Source of the DNA: Climacium dendroides
Taxonomy: Eukaryota; Streptophyta; Bryopsida; Hypnales; Climaciaceae
Assembly: GCA_950106755.1 (NCBI GenBank)
Contig: OX467083.1
Location: 46,328,555-46,392,554 of the forward strand
Length of the DNA stretch: 64,000 nt
Direction of reading: 5' to 3'
A program made the translations under genes and the position numbers. The notes beneath the pieces are model-generated. The model saw nothing but the letters and a program-made list of their open reading frames with translations, had not been told where the DNA came from and did no database searches. Shown here piece by piece: positions 22,940-35,100 of the stretch (position 1 is the stretch's first letter; every line of letters starts with the position of its first letter).

Positions 22940-25832
22940 ACATGACACTTAGAAAATAGACTTAAAACAAGCAAGATATTAATTGGTAAAGTTTGCAAAC
23001 AAGAATGGATAAGAATTAGTGAGATTCTTTCAAAGAAGATAAGAATGAAAATTTAGAGTTTAGCCTAAATTTATAATTTAAAATTTAAAGTAGAAATTAA
23101 GTTCAAGTTATAGATTAGAAGTAAATAGTGGTTGAAGTTTGAAGTATTGATTAGTGGTCAAACTTCAACAACTCATAACTTTTACTAGAAAAGTCCAAAT
23201 TTCAAGTGCCTTAGTATTTTGGATAGGTGATTTTATTTCCCATAAGAAAAAATTCTAAAATTCTAAAAATAAAAAATTAACAAAAAAACTCAGACTTAAA
23301 AATAAGATAGATCCCAATCTAGAATCCTTTGAAAATAACCAAGTAATTCTTAGAGCTTAGAAATCATATAGAAGAAGTTTAGAGGATTCCACATTTAATT
23401 TACACCTATAAAACCAAGTTAGACTCCTAAGAGTCCTTAGACTAGGGATGAAGTTTGGAATGGAAATTGAATGAAAGTAGGGGATTTCCATTTATGATGA
23501 GTTCAACTTGTAACTTAGACAATAGATTAAATTTGAACTCATATCTAAAATTTAAACCCCAATATAAAGTTGATTTAAAATCTAGAATCTATAGAAAACT
23601 ATGGAGGAAATTTGAACTGTTTTTCTAAAGGCCAAACTTCATCTAGCCATAACTTCTTCTAAAAAGCTTGGATTGGAATGAGTTTTACCATTTTAGAAAT
23701 GGCAACTTCCATTAGAAGTAATTTGAAGCCTTTAGAAGAATGTTTTAGGGTTGTTCCCTTGTTGTAAGCTAATGTATTGTTGTCATAATATTAAATAATT
23801 AAAATTAACTAAAATTAAAAATATTAAAAATAGTTTATTAAATATTATTTACATACTAATTAAATTATATTATTTGACGTAGCAATCTCCTGACCACGTT
23901 AAACTATTGATGTGGTGAAGTTCCCAAATTTTTTATAGTCCAAGAATTCACCACCTTATTTGAGCTTCAAAAAATATCTAATGTAATCTGTAATCGATCA
24001 TAGTTAAATCTTGACTATAGATTATTCACTTCAAAAACACCGAGTCTGGACTTAGTTGGCCTAGTTTGGCCTTGTTTGCATTGTCTTGAAGGCTATAGTT
24101 GTTTTTTTGCACCAATTACAAATATAGAAGGAAGAAGGCATGATGGACCAAGCTTAAATACCTCATAGGATATTTTACATATCAAATCCCAGAACTTGGT
24201 GGTGCTCGTTTCATATGCAGGGTGGGGATAAAAATGTTCACAATCTTCTAAACATTAAGAAAAATTCTAGGCCTTGAAAGGGCCATGAAGAAAAGGTTCT
24301 CTTAGTCGTGAACAAGTACAATGCTAGCTAGATTATCTAATAATAATAATAAATTTAAAATGATAATTAAAAAATATTCTTTTTAAAAAAGAATAAAAAT
24401 GATAAAATAATCACAATCTGATGTAGCCAAAGTTCAACCACATCATACTATCAAAGTCTTGTATTTTTAGATTCAATTTAAAATTTGTATTAAAAAATCA
24501 TTTAAAAATGTTTTTTTAAAGTATTTTTTGAACATGTCCTATTCCATCTAGGTGGTGTTGTTCATTGGGAAAAAAATGACTTCTTGATTTTTTTTCTCGC
24601 TATTTTGGTCAACGTTACCCACTATTGCTGAAGAACTCTTACTCTCCTATGATGTAGAACTCATGTTCCAACCTTGCGAGTGATACTAGAGAGGTGGTAG
24701 TGTATGAAGGCATAAAATTCACAAAACAATTTGGTTCTCTACAAAAGAGAAATGGATGTTAATTACAAATAATTTATAAGGTAGTGAAGTTAGTCCATAT
24801 AGGTCCAAATGGGGTAAAGTATAGAAGGAATAAAATGTAGATGGAAGGTGTCATGCTATAATTTAAAAAAAGAAGACAACCAAATCATGAATGACAATTG
24901 CGTACACAACGGAAAAAAATTGTTTTACGACAATTTCCCAGTGTAGTTGTAGTGAAGCTTGTTATGTATGATGAATTGAAGTGATCCTTGCTGAATGTTG
25001 AACAATAGAAGTCTAGAGGGCAATGGGACATAGGATTGATAGCCATAAGCTTATAGAATTTTGCATCGCCAAAATTTCTAAGTATATGTAGGCATCCAAA
25101 ACCATGAAGTATAAGCCTTCAAGCAAATGCCCCTAAACCCTAAGTTGCTTTGAAACAACTAAATTGAACATCCATGAAGCAAATTCAAAGGAGATGAGGG
25201 ACATACTGAAATTCCTATAGATGTTTAGATTGAATTGGCCACACACCTAGAATCCACGTACTAGGTTGAAGACTACATACAAACAAGATAGTTTGCAAAC
25301 ATCCTCAATGTAGAGAATAGTTCGAAGTTGCTAAGGTTGTCCTTGGCTCAATCTAAAAACTTGCTACAATCGTGGTGAGTGTGTACTATCAGTAGCTTGA
25401 AAACTAACATTTAATGAAGTGCTAAACCCAAAACCTCAAGAGCAATTGCAATTGTTCTAAAAATAACTTTACTTCGAACAAGCAGGCCAAACAGGTGGAT
25501 CATCCCCCGTGTCACACAACAATAGAGTTGTAGCTGCACAATGTGCCAATTCTTGTCCTAGCTTTCAAAGAATTCCGCCCTTCCATTCTAGCCATCACCA
25601 ATGCTCCAACTGCCTCGTATTGTGTACGCAAGAATTCTAGATTACAATGAAGGTATGCACAATCCCAAGCACAACTTTGAAAAACACTATAAGGGAACTT
25701 TGCACACACAGAGAGACCTGTGCCTACATTTTGCAAAACCTAAACCTAAACCAAGCAAATTTAAAACAAGGAACACAAAAGGAGGCTAGAAAGGTTGGTG
25801 GCAAGCACTGCAATAACTTTGGGGAGGCACTA
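22940..25832. other. AT-rich intergenic stretch
   Basis: No coding signal. Short open frames near 25512-25838 overlap on both strands and match no motif I recognise. No TIR pair found. Confidence 0.35.
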
Positions 25833-26640
25833 AAGTAAACTAGCCCATTGTGGTCAGAATGAGGAGTTTGACATCATCTTGTTGCTGAATTTTTCAATTT
25901 TTTTCCACATTAGTACAAGTGTGAGAAACAGAAAGTGCAATTGAAATTATATTTTTTTGACAAAGTATGAATTCGCTAAGAATTTCTGAAGTATTCAGCC
26001 CAAAAGAGTCTGTAGACTACCTTAAAACCAACAAAATTTAAGGTAGAACTACCCATTACCACCATTTACCCAATTCCTCCATCTACAGGTTCCTCCCATT
26101 TCCGTCACTGGCCCATCTTATTACCACAATCTTATTCATCCATGATCATGATGGCAATGCACTGGGGAGCGGACACATCAGCCCACGCTTCAACAATGGT
26201 CTAGTCATGTTTTACCAAGGGTCTACTCACAGTTTTACATTTTAGCTTTGAAAAGTCATAAAAAATTCAATTCTTGTCAGAATGTCTTTATTTTTTTTGC
26301 AATTGACTTCTTTCAAACAATTCAATCTCTGAAAAATATGAGAGCTCATAAATAGCTTCTCCAAAGTACCTAGATAGCAAATCTGTATGATAATGGGTGG
26401 TTCTACCTTACTACCTAATGCAGTCAAAATATTTTCTATCATGGAAGGCCTAAAAAGTCAATTTTTACAATGCACTTCACACTAAAAAATCAAAAGTTCC
26501 TAATGAGGTGAGTGTTCACTCCATTGCTGTCATGTAAGACATGCATTGTGGCCCACATCTCACATCCTGAGAAAAACCACAATGGATCATTTCCTAGGCA
26601 ACTGCAATGAGTCATTTGACAGCAATGGACTGTTTTACCT
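25833..26640. mobile_element. MITE, CAGCCCATTGTGGTCA family, copy 2, with a nested MITE
   Basis: Inverted relative to copy 1 at 16344-16816. Left end AAGTAAACTAGCCCATTGTG; right end CAATGGACTGTTTTACCT; TA at both flanks (25831-25832 and 26641-26642). Net length without the nested insertion is about 438 bp, close to copy 1. Confidence 0.8.
26041..26408. mobile_element. Nested MITE, TA-flanked, AGGTAGAACTACCCATTA ends (368 bp)
   Basis: Left end AGGTAGAACTACCCATTACC; right end ATAATGGGTGGTTCTACCT; TA at 26039-26040 and 26409-26410. It interrupts the MITE at 25833-26640, whose continuous version is visible at 16344-16816. It is therefore the younger insertion. Confidence 0.8.
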
Positions 26641-26774
26641 TACTTCTTTATGTGATCTCAATTTTTTTTCTAAGGAAATCTGAGGGAATTGAAGGGCCCC
26701 CCCCCTTGCCATCAATTTTGCAGTTTGATATAATGCCCAATACATTACTGAACCTTGCTGAAAACAGGTTCTAA

Positions 26775-26878
26775 GAGCATCCCCACAGCAACACTGTGAA
26801 CCAAATCAATGGAGGACATCCTTCATAATTAGAAGATCAATGGTGTAGAACCTTTACCGTGTTGCTGTGGGGATGCTC
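26775..26878. mobile_element. Miniature Tourist-like MITE (104 bp), TAA target duplication
   Basis: Near-perfect terminal inverted repeats GAGCATCCCCACAGCAACAC and GTGTTGCTGTGGGGATGCTC. The 3-bp direct repeat TAA is at 26772-26774 and 26879-26881. A TWA-type 3-bp duplication with such ends fits the PIF/Harbinger (Tourist) group. The very high TIR identity suggests recent activity. Confidence 0.85.
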
Positions 26879-27178
26879 TAAACTTTTTTTTTTGAGACCA
26901 CAACATGCACTGTGATCCTGCTTTGGGTTTAAATGTCACAGTTTCTGAACATACTCAGTATTCAAGAAGCAACCGACCACTGTGTGGATTCAGGGTGAAA
27001 TATCATTTTCACATGGTGGGAGTATTTCATAATCACAACTGAAGGTGAAACCCATTATGGAGCAAGTACAGAAACATAGGAATCAGGAGAGAGAGAGAAG
27101 ACTTAGACATGTTCAAGTACACGCGTGGAGTACAGTACTGCCTGTCCTACGTACTGTCGTGCTCATGTGAAAGATTTA

Positions 27179-27972
27179 GGGTAGAGACACCCATAACCGA
27201 TCACTGGAGCAATTCCACCCACGTTCATGTTCTGGAGGAAAATAAGGCAATGTAAATTTTCTGCCGTGTAAGGTGGTACGCTCTAAAAGCAACCATTTAA
27301 AGGTTGGTCAGCCTTTTTTTTTTATAGGTTTTTGTGGATAGAAATATTTTTTAGAACATTTTTCAGAGAAAGGAAAATAGATGTGGAACCTAACACAACT
27401 GGTTTTGTATTTTTTCAAGTATTTTTGAATTAGTTATAAATTTTCAAATGTTTGGGGCATAGGCACCTATTTATGACCGTATGTCTCCCAAAATCTGTCC
27501 ATTTGCAACTTGTAAGTAGATGTGCAAAAATCAAAGATAATAATTGGCTCTTGCAATAGGAAAATAATTTTTCCTTAATTCATTCAATTACTAAAGTGGT
27601 CTATTTAAGGATCACCTCATTTCTATTTTTGAGCTAATAATAGGGGTGATATTAGAGCATACTACCTTAAAAAGATAGAAATCACAGGGGTTGTACATTT
27701 TTTTGGTAATTTTATGCCTTGAATTGAAATTACTATGAATTTTTAGAAGCCAAAAGTTGGTTTGAACCCATACACAATGCATAGAGTCTTTCACTATTGA
27801 TCATTTAAAAACTACTTTCCCACTCGCTACTCCCTACTTCCTCACTCACTACTTTGGGACATGTGTCATGACCATACTGGTCCCAACCTTGAAAAGGAGT
27901 AAAAAACACATCCTAGGCTTTGATTGGAAATGGTTGAACCCTAGAGGTTGTATGTAATGGATGGTTCTACCA
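27179..27972. mobile_element. MITE, TA-flanked, with a nested MITE (794 bp overall)
   Basis: Ends GGGTAGAGACACCCATAAC (left) and GTAATGGATGGTTCTACCA (right), TA at both flanks. After removing the nested element, about 395 bp remain. The interior (27690-27900) matches that of the copy at 60877-61286 in inverted orientation. Confidence 0.7.
27271..27667. mobile_element. Nested MITE, TA-flanked, AGGTGGTACGCTCTAA ends (397 bp)
   Basis: Left end AGGTGGTACGCTCTAAAA, right end TTAGAGCATACTACCT, TA at 27269-27270 and 27668-27669. It sits inside the MITE at 27179-27972. Confidence 0.7.
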
Positions 27973-29129
27973 TATGATCAAAGGGCTAAGACACATTGTT
28001 ACAAGTTTGAAAATTTCCTTTTGCCAATTCAGCATGAGCATGATTAGGAAACTCTTCAAAATGCAAACATACCTAACTTTAATGCCTAAATGCCAAAAAA
28101 ATTGAGCTTCTTGAAATTTACTCTAAATTGAAAAAAAAAGCCACCATTTTAATAAATTTTATCAATTTTTTTTGGAATGATTACTATGCAAATTCAAACT
28201 AGACATGTTAGAAATCACATAGAAAAAGAAAACACAACTATATCACTTATGAATTGAAAGATTATAATATTTGATCATGGGGGTGTTAAAATTGTGAAAG
28301 TGATTTGAAGTCTTTCAATCCTCTTTTCACATGTCAAATCTAAAAAATGGGTCACCCAAAAAATGAGGTTGAAGGATTTAACACTATAATCCCAAGCAAA
28401 TTACAACATCTTAGAATCTACTCTATAGTTTTTTTAAATGAATTCCAAATGTAATTTTTCTCTCTAAGACCTAATGTATTTAAGGCTCATTTTTAGAAGC
28501 CCCCAATACTAGAAAATCAAGGTATGTAATGGACATCCTTGCACAAAATCTTGAATAGAAAAATCATAATCATTCATTTTCAAAATCAAATTTTTGATCC
28601 TAAAACCAAACTTCAAAATTTTATTTTCAAAAATACAAACTACTAGAAATAGTAATTTAATAAGCTTTTTTTACCTTTAAAGTTTTTATCAACACTAAGA
28701 TTTGGTGCCTTGGGCATTCAGGGGTTAAATACCTAAAGTCCCATAAAGTAAAAAATGCAATAAAATGATTAATTATTATTCATGTTAAGTGGATTGGGCT
28801 TGATAGAATTACTACATTAGAGTTGCTCTACTATTGTCCTAGGTAGCCACATCTAATTGCAACACTTCCCATTCTCCAACCTATAAAAAACAACCTTCAA
28901 TGAACACTTCCATGGTTCAAAACCATTACAACTTTTCAAAAGCAACCAATGCAGAATGAAGAGTTTTTCGAAGCAACCAATGAAAATTTAGACATTTCAA
29001 CCTTCAAGGATGTCCATCAAGGTAAGTCTAATGATATGAATAGCCAATCATATGTTCTCAACTTTGAAACCTTTTAAATTGTGAATTTCTCAAGTTTGCT
29101 AACAACCTCAACAAATCATTTTGGTCATT
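27973..29129. other. AT-rich intergenic stretch
   Basis: No coding signal and no bounded element seen. Confidence 0.35.
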
Positions 29130-29317
29130 CAACCTTTAAGATAGGAATAGTAGAAAAAGTGTTGTTTTTAAGTGCTATAACCTTGTGTCATTTGGAAATG
29201 CCCTCATTATTTGTTAGGTGACACAACCTTCAAGGTAGGAATAGTAGAAAAAGTGTTGTTTTTAAGTGCTATAACCTTGTGTCATTTGGAAATGCCCTCA
29301 TTATTTGTTAGGTGACA
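29130..29317. repeat. Direct tandem duplication, 2 x 94 bp
   Basis: 29130-29223 and 29224-29317 are almost identical (differences at the AACCTTTAAGATAGG / AACCTTCAAGGTAGG start). Confidence 0.95.
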
Positions 29318-29440
29318 CAAACCAAACCAGTGGCAAAAGATAGCATAAAAATTACGTTTATGAAATCTAGAAAACACCAAAATCAAAATATTACAATAAT
29401 GTTGTTTGATACCTCTAGTTCAAACTCTAGTTTGATTCTC

Positions 29441-29585
29441 CAATTCAAACACCAATGCTAAGGTCTAACCAATTCAAACACCAATACCAAGGTCTAACCA
29501 ATTCAAACACCAATGCCCAGGTCTAACCAATTCAAACACCAATGCCAAGGTCTAACCAATTCAAACACCAATGCCAAGGTCTAAC
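29441..29585. repeat. Minisatellite, 5 x 29 bp
   Basis: Five head-to-tail copies of CAATTCAAACACCAATGCC plus AAGGTCTAAC, with one or two substitutions per copy. Confidence 0.95.
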
Positions 29586-30356
29586 ATTGGTGAGAATGAA
29601 AAACTACCACACCAAAAAGGCTGACCACCCCAATTTAATCCTTAAACATCAAGGCAGACATTTGACATCTGATGGATGACAGAGAATCTCTCCATATAAG
29701 AGAGAAGTGCAACTATTCATCCTCAGAATTTTGTGTGGAAAGGGAAGATCTTCTTGCAGTACTTTGACTTCCAATGAGTGCTTTTACAAATTTTTAAGCC
29801 AATGCTTCACACGGTCATGAAAACTGGAAAACTGATGATTTCTCCTCGTCGTCCTTCAAGGGTTAAAATAACTTGAAATAAAGATCAGGCTATTTCAGGA
29901 GATTCATTTACGAAACTAGTCTGACACAAATATCACTTCCGCATATAGCTCTACTTTACTAGTATTAATATTTTATCTGATAAAATACCGAAGAGAGGGT
30001 TTCTCAGAAAACAGTCCAATGGGAACATTCATTACAGATCAAGTGTGAGCATGGAGAAAATGACACCTGCACTGGAGCAAATTATATTCAAAGCAAAATT
30101 TGAGACATCACTGGATAAATAAAATGAGAATTTCTACAGTTTGCTAGAATTCGCTACAACCTACCAGACACACACTCTGAATCAAAATACATGGCTCCAT
30201 GAAATCTCTACGACAATCACAACTGGAATCCTTACGACAATATAGGTGAGAGGAATGAAGAAACCATTAGATACACGACCCGGACTGAGACCCACATGCA
30301 ATATGTTGATGGCAAATAAGACACTTTACTAAATATGTTGACTCAGGTCATGGAAC
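29586..30356. other. 3' flank of RPS23
   Basis: Intergenic sequence that should include the RPS23 3' UTR next to 30357. No open frame of interest. Confidence 0.4.
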
Positions 30357-31914
30357 CTAAGATCGTGGCTTCTCCTTTTTCTCCTTGAAGAGAGCCAACA
30401 ACGACACACCGGAAACCTTCACCACCTTGAACCTAACTCCGGGAATATCTCCCACAGCATGACCCTTTCTTCCGAATCCAGCAATCAAGACCTCGTCCTG
30501 CAGGGACAATGAACTTAAACATTAGAATAGGGATATGCACGTCACTAAATCAGGGAGTTTTACGAAGCAAATAATAAAATCTTACGATTCCATGATATTA
30601 ATAAAATGCAGCTCATATATAAGTCGAAGTCTCTGCAGATGAGCTCTACATCTGCAATATGCAATACATCATATGCAATACGATGGTCACTTACGTTCTC
30701 CTCAATGTAGTTCAAACAACCATCGTTGGGGACAAAAGCAGCAATCTTCTTTCCGTTCTTGATGAGCTGCACCCTAGCACACTTTCGGATAGCAGAGTTG
30801 GGCTGTTTCGCCTCAATACCACTGCATAAGAGAGTGAATTCGTTAGGAAAATGAAGACTGATCTGAGGCATCTAAGAAAATTAGGTCATCAAAATGAGAA
30901 AGAGAAAGAGGAATATGGTGAAGATACCCCAAACAAATGCATAACTAATACCAACAGTCATACTTTTAGACGTCTTAAATGTATGGCAGTACATTGTCTT
31001 GGTTTTAATTATGTCTACCTGGAAGACATGCAAAGCCAAAGTGGATTTTCTTGTTAAAAAAGGTGAATTACATCAAAATATTCAGGCAGATCAAATAAAC
31101 GTACATTTTCTCAAGAACAATGCCCTTGGCGTGAGAAGAGCCAGCAAAAGGCTTCTTCCACTCGTTACCCAGGTGACTCTTCTTGTAAGATTTGTCGGCC
31201 CAAAGCTGGGCTCTTCGGTGGTTCTTGAGCTTTCGCCCGGCTCCCATACCACGAGTCTTACTACAAATACCAACGCGATTCCATCAGTATCTAGAGAATC
31301 CCGAAATATAAACATTTGGAATCAAGACCATTGGTCCGGATAAAGATTGCAAATCCGAACATAATTTCTAGAGAAAGTCAAGAGTACTATATTCCGCTGA
31401 CTCGTAACCATGACATTACTGCAGAGTAAAATAAAGCATGCCGTGAGCCATGGTATAATTTTTTTGCGACAAAACCTAAAAACAAGATGCAGACAACAAA
31501 TTTCTTTTGAAGTCTGTAGCGTCTAATCTCGCACCCCAAAACATAGAACTTACAATAAACATTTCCAAAAAATAAATATGTCAAATCAAACCTAACATAG
31601 CTAGCTATACAATACCCCACAGCAAAATCTAATTGCCACCCTCCATGTAGGAAACATCAAAAAACAAGATTCATAACAGCCCCGATCTACGAACTACCTC
31701 AGGAATCCAACACCAGTATCAGCAAACGAACAAGCGGCCTCCCTCTGGGAAAGCCCATGGAACCTGGAAAGTCCAAAGCCCTAAACCCTAAACCCTAAAT
31801 AACCTCCATCCACCGCAGTTCACCGAAAAATTCACCAAAACTGACACCGCGAAAATTAGAAGAACGTACTCTGGAGAGGATTTATGAAAGAGAAAGTTCC
31901 ATTGCTTACCCCAT
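30357..31914 (-). CDS. RPS23: 40S ribosomal protein S23 (uS12), four exons
   Basis: uS12 lies in the decoding centre of the small subunit and helps set translational accuracy. Exons on the minus strand: 31910-31914 (only ATG GG), 31105-31260, 30695-30821 and 30357-30497. They sum to 429 nt, exactly 142 aa plus stop, the usual plant length. Introns of 649, 283 and 197 bp all have GT...AG ends (GGGTAAGC/TTTGTAG, ATGTACG/TATGCAG, AACGTAAG/CCTGCAG). Landmarks: N-terminus [36 protein letters not shown] across the exon 2/3 junction; KQPNSAIRK with the proline (about residue 61) that is hydroxylated in fungi and animals; [14 protein letters not shown]-terminus KEKKEKPRS. Plant S23 usually has RRSQRWADK where this one reads RRAQLWADK (family consensus recalled, not checked). 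The start ATG lies in ACCATGGG context. Intron 1 carries telo-box and site II motifs, as in co-regulated ribosomal protein genes. Intact and probably functional. Confidence 0.97.
31752..31798 (-). promoter_or_regulatory. Telo-box repeats and a site II motif in RPS23 intron 1
   Basis: 31779-31798 is CCCTAAACCCTAAACCCTAA, overlapping copies of the telo-box AAACCCTA. 31752-31757 (AGCCCA) is TGGGCT on the gene strand, a site II element. This pair is well known in plant ribosomal-protein and cell-cycle genes, bound by telo-box proteins and TCP factors. Here it lies about 115-160 bases downstream of the 5-nt first coding exon. That fits an intron-located enhancer, or a downstream transcription start. 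Confidence 0.7.
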
Positions 31915-32100
31915 GGTGGCGTGTGGAAATCAAGACCCAAAGGGCAATGGCACGGCGCCTGAGCTTCAGCGTCGAAGGACGAAGAGAAAGAGTTCCTCAG
32001 TCTCCCATCTCCGTCTTTAGGTCGCTCACTCCACGTTCCCCGAGTTCTATTCGTTTCATTCCACGTTCCCCTCCACAGTGATTTCTTTTCATTTTCGAGA
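31915..32100 (-). promoter_or_regulatory. Probable RPS23 5' UTR and core promoter zone
   Basis: GC-richer sequence directly upstream of the RPS23 ATG that ends abruptly at AT-rich DNA near 32100. I could not identify a TATA box. Open frames here on both strands (for example 31788-32210 minus) have no recognisable protein. Confidence 0.4.
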
Positions 32101-35100
32101 ATTGAGTAGCCAGCTACTTCTTCAATACTCGCGTGATATTTGGGTGATACTTGGTGATATCTATGTGAAACGTAGGTGATACCAAGGGAAAACTTGGCTA
32201 CTGCTTTCAAAATGCAGTATGAATTTGTCTATTTCATAAGAAAATAATTTAATTTTCTTGTGTAAAATAGACTTCATGTTTTTTTGTGTAGCAAAGTGGC
32301 AAAAATTGTAATTATATAACTTTTGTAGGTTGGAAAGGTTGAATCATCAAATTTTAGATGTGCATCAATTTATAACTCTAAACATTATGATAGAGCCTAC
32401 ATGAGCACCAATATCGCCTATAGATATATAATAAGCTTTCTTCTGAAAATTTTGAATGAATAGTTGAAACACTTATAATGTAACTATATTATGGATTCAT
32501 GTAGAGCATTTTTTTTCTTTTTATTGATATAGTATGTGATTCTTTTTGAAGTGTCTTCAATGAATATTGATAAGATAAAAAGCACTTTTTACAACTTTCA
32601 TCATACCTATAGTAAATAGTTGAGCACTTGGGGATCAATGCAACATAAAAAACAAAGCACAAAATATATTACTATCTTTAGATTGGTATAAACTTAGAAC
32701 TTGAGAATACTATCAATCAAAGTGTATTAAAAATTACATATGTGAAAGACAATACATATAGATTTGGACTTTGGAATATAAAAATTGAGCCATTAGCAAC
32801 ATGCTAAAGGACAAAAATTATAATGTACCATAGCAAATCATGTATACAAAAGATTTTTTTTTAAAATCACATAATAAATTATAAAGATTTCAATTGCTAT
32901 TTCTATGAATTTTCTTTTGAAAGTGATTTTTGATGCCTCTAAGATGATAATAATCTCAAATTCTAATTCCAATATATTTAAAAGCTAGTGATATATTTCA
33001 AAGTCATTTTCAATGTAAGTTGGATTAATTATGCTCTAAGTGATTAATACCATCTAAATGATTGGCAATAGCACTACATTCTTTATGTGAGAATTGACAC
33101 TCCAATTCTCTAAATTTTACATTTGGTGAGCCTTCAAAAATTTGTCTTCCACCCTTACATATCAAATGTATTTTTTATATAGTGAATTGACTAATTGCAA
33201 GACAAACCATATGAGATACGTAAATTTTTTGAATTATACAAAGTTGTCAAAGTTGACATTACAAAAAACATCTAAATGTCTAGTTGATGTCTAAAAAAAA
33301 TACTGTTCAAATTTTCAAAGGGCGCCAAAGTGTGTTGACATGGCATAACATGTCATCTATATTGGATGCCATGTCAATCAAATGCTACGTTAAATGCCAC
33401 TTTTTTTTTAAACTTTTAAAAAATATGCTACGTGGATGCCTTTTTTTAATGTTTTCATATTTGATTAGGGTTTTATCTCAGTCCTTAGTAACTTTCACTA
33501 ACTTAATTTGGAATTAAACCAAACCCGCTTGCCAACATGGCAAGCTCTATGTTTTTTTCAATGTTGTATAGAACACAACTATGTTTTTTTCGATGTCTCT
33601 TGGAACATCATTGTCACACAAGACATCAACTTGTTCTATCTATGATATCCAAATGTTTTTTGGAAAATCCAACTCAATTTGCCTTCTATGGCTATAATTC
33701 CATCTTCGAAAAATATGTGTGTGGTCCTAATTTCAAAAAAATGTTTTATTTTATATAGTGGAAAATCATGTAAAAGAAGACATGATATTTGGGCACATAG
33801 AAAAGATGTTAGTGGCTAGACCAATATGGTATTTGGGACATTAGTTTGAAGAAGCTATTCAAATTCTACTTGATAGTGAATCTACAAGAGGCTTGGTTAA
33901 AAAAAATAAGCATGTCAATAGCAGTTGTAGCCTTGCATGACACATAATAATGGAAATTCTCTAATGATGTAGAAATTTGATTTTTATCAATATAATTACT
34001 AAATTAGATACTATATCTTCAAACAATATTAATAATTATAAAGTATAGCATTGGAGGATGATTGCAAGAAAGTCTCTCTATATATTATATCACCGACTTG
34101 CAAGAAGAGTGTATTCGGATCATGAATTTAGCATTATTCTAGTCTTTTAAGAATTTAAAATTTGCCAAAAAAGGCCCAAAAGATTATTTTACACATTAAA
34201 ATTTTTCTCATTTTTCAAAATCATTTGTTTATTTATTAATATCCCTTGATTCAATGTCACTTTATCATTTGGAGGATTATAAGTTGTATTTTTATTCACA
34301 AAAGGCAAATTTGGATTTAAAAATTGATAGATGAGGCCATTTGTGGATTACAGTGATAAAACTATTTTCTAAAATTTGTAAAACCTTTCTCTTACACATA
34401 GCACAAGTGAAGTTTTATCGAAGGTACTACAAAATCCATAACCCTTTCATTGGAGGGATTATAAAATACAATTTTATGAATCACTTCCATTTGTTTCTAG
34501 GGGAAAACAAAGATTTGTTTTAAAAAATATTGATTAAAAAACCAATTGGACTATTTCTTGTGTTCTTCTAACAATAAAATGATTATTTTTGGAAAGTCAA
34601 GTTGGATAATTATGTATTGTAATTTTTTTATTGCACAAATTTAGTGCCTTCTTTAAAAAAAATAGTTTACAAACTCAAGGATTAATCCTTTGAAGTATAT
34701 GCATTAAAAAAGTAGATGTGCCTCGGTCATTCTTGATTGTAACTTTCAAAATATTCATTAATTAATAGTGTTTTAAAGTAAAAAAAATGAAGCTTAACAA
34801 GTTTAGGTTCTATACCATATTAAAATTTTAAAAAAATTGAAAAATTGAAAGGATTATTTCAATTGCAAGCTTCAAGTGTCAAAATCCATGCTACACCATA
34901 TTGTGTGTTTTTCATTTGAATTTTATGCTTTTAAAATGTCTTTTAAATTGAAATTATATAATTATATTTTTCATTCTAATTTTTATTCATGGAAAAATAC
35001 TATATAATACTAATATATTATAATTGATATGATTTTATTTTCTACTTTTTACTTAAAAAAATTATGATTATTTGATTTTTCCATCAAAATTTATAAAAAT

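Noticed and set aside
31788..32210. A 140-codon minus-strand frame overlapping the RPS23 start
   Set aside because: It runs through intron 1 and the upstream region in a frame unrelated to RPS23 and has no recognisable domain.
33284..33758. Two adjacent Phe/Ser-rich plus-strand frames
   Set aside because: They arise in T-rich DNA, have no domain, and contain a short direct repeat; not protein-like.
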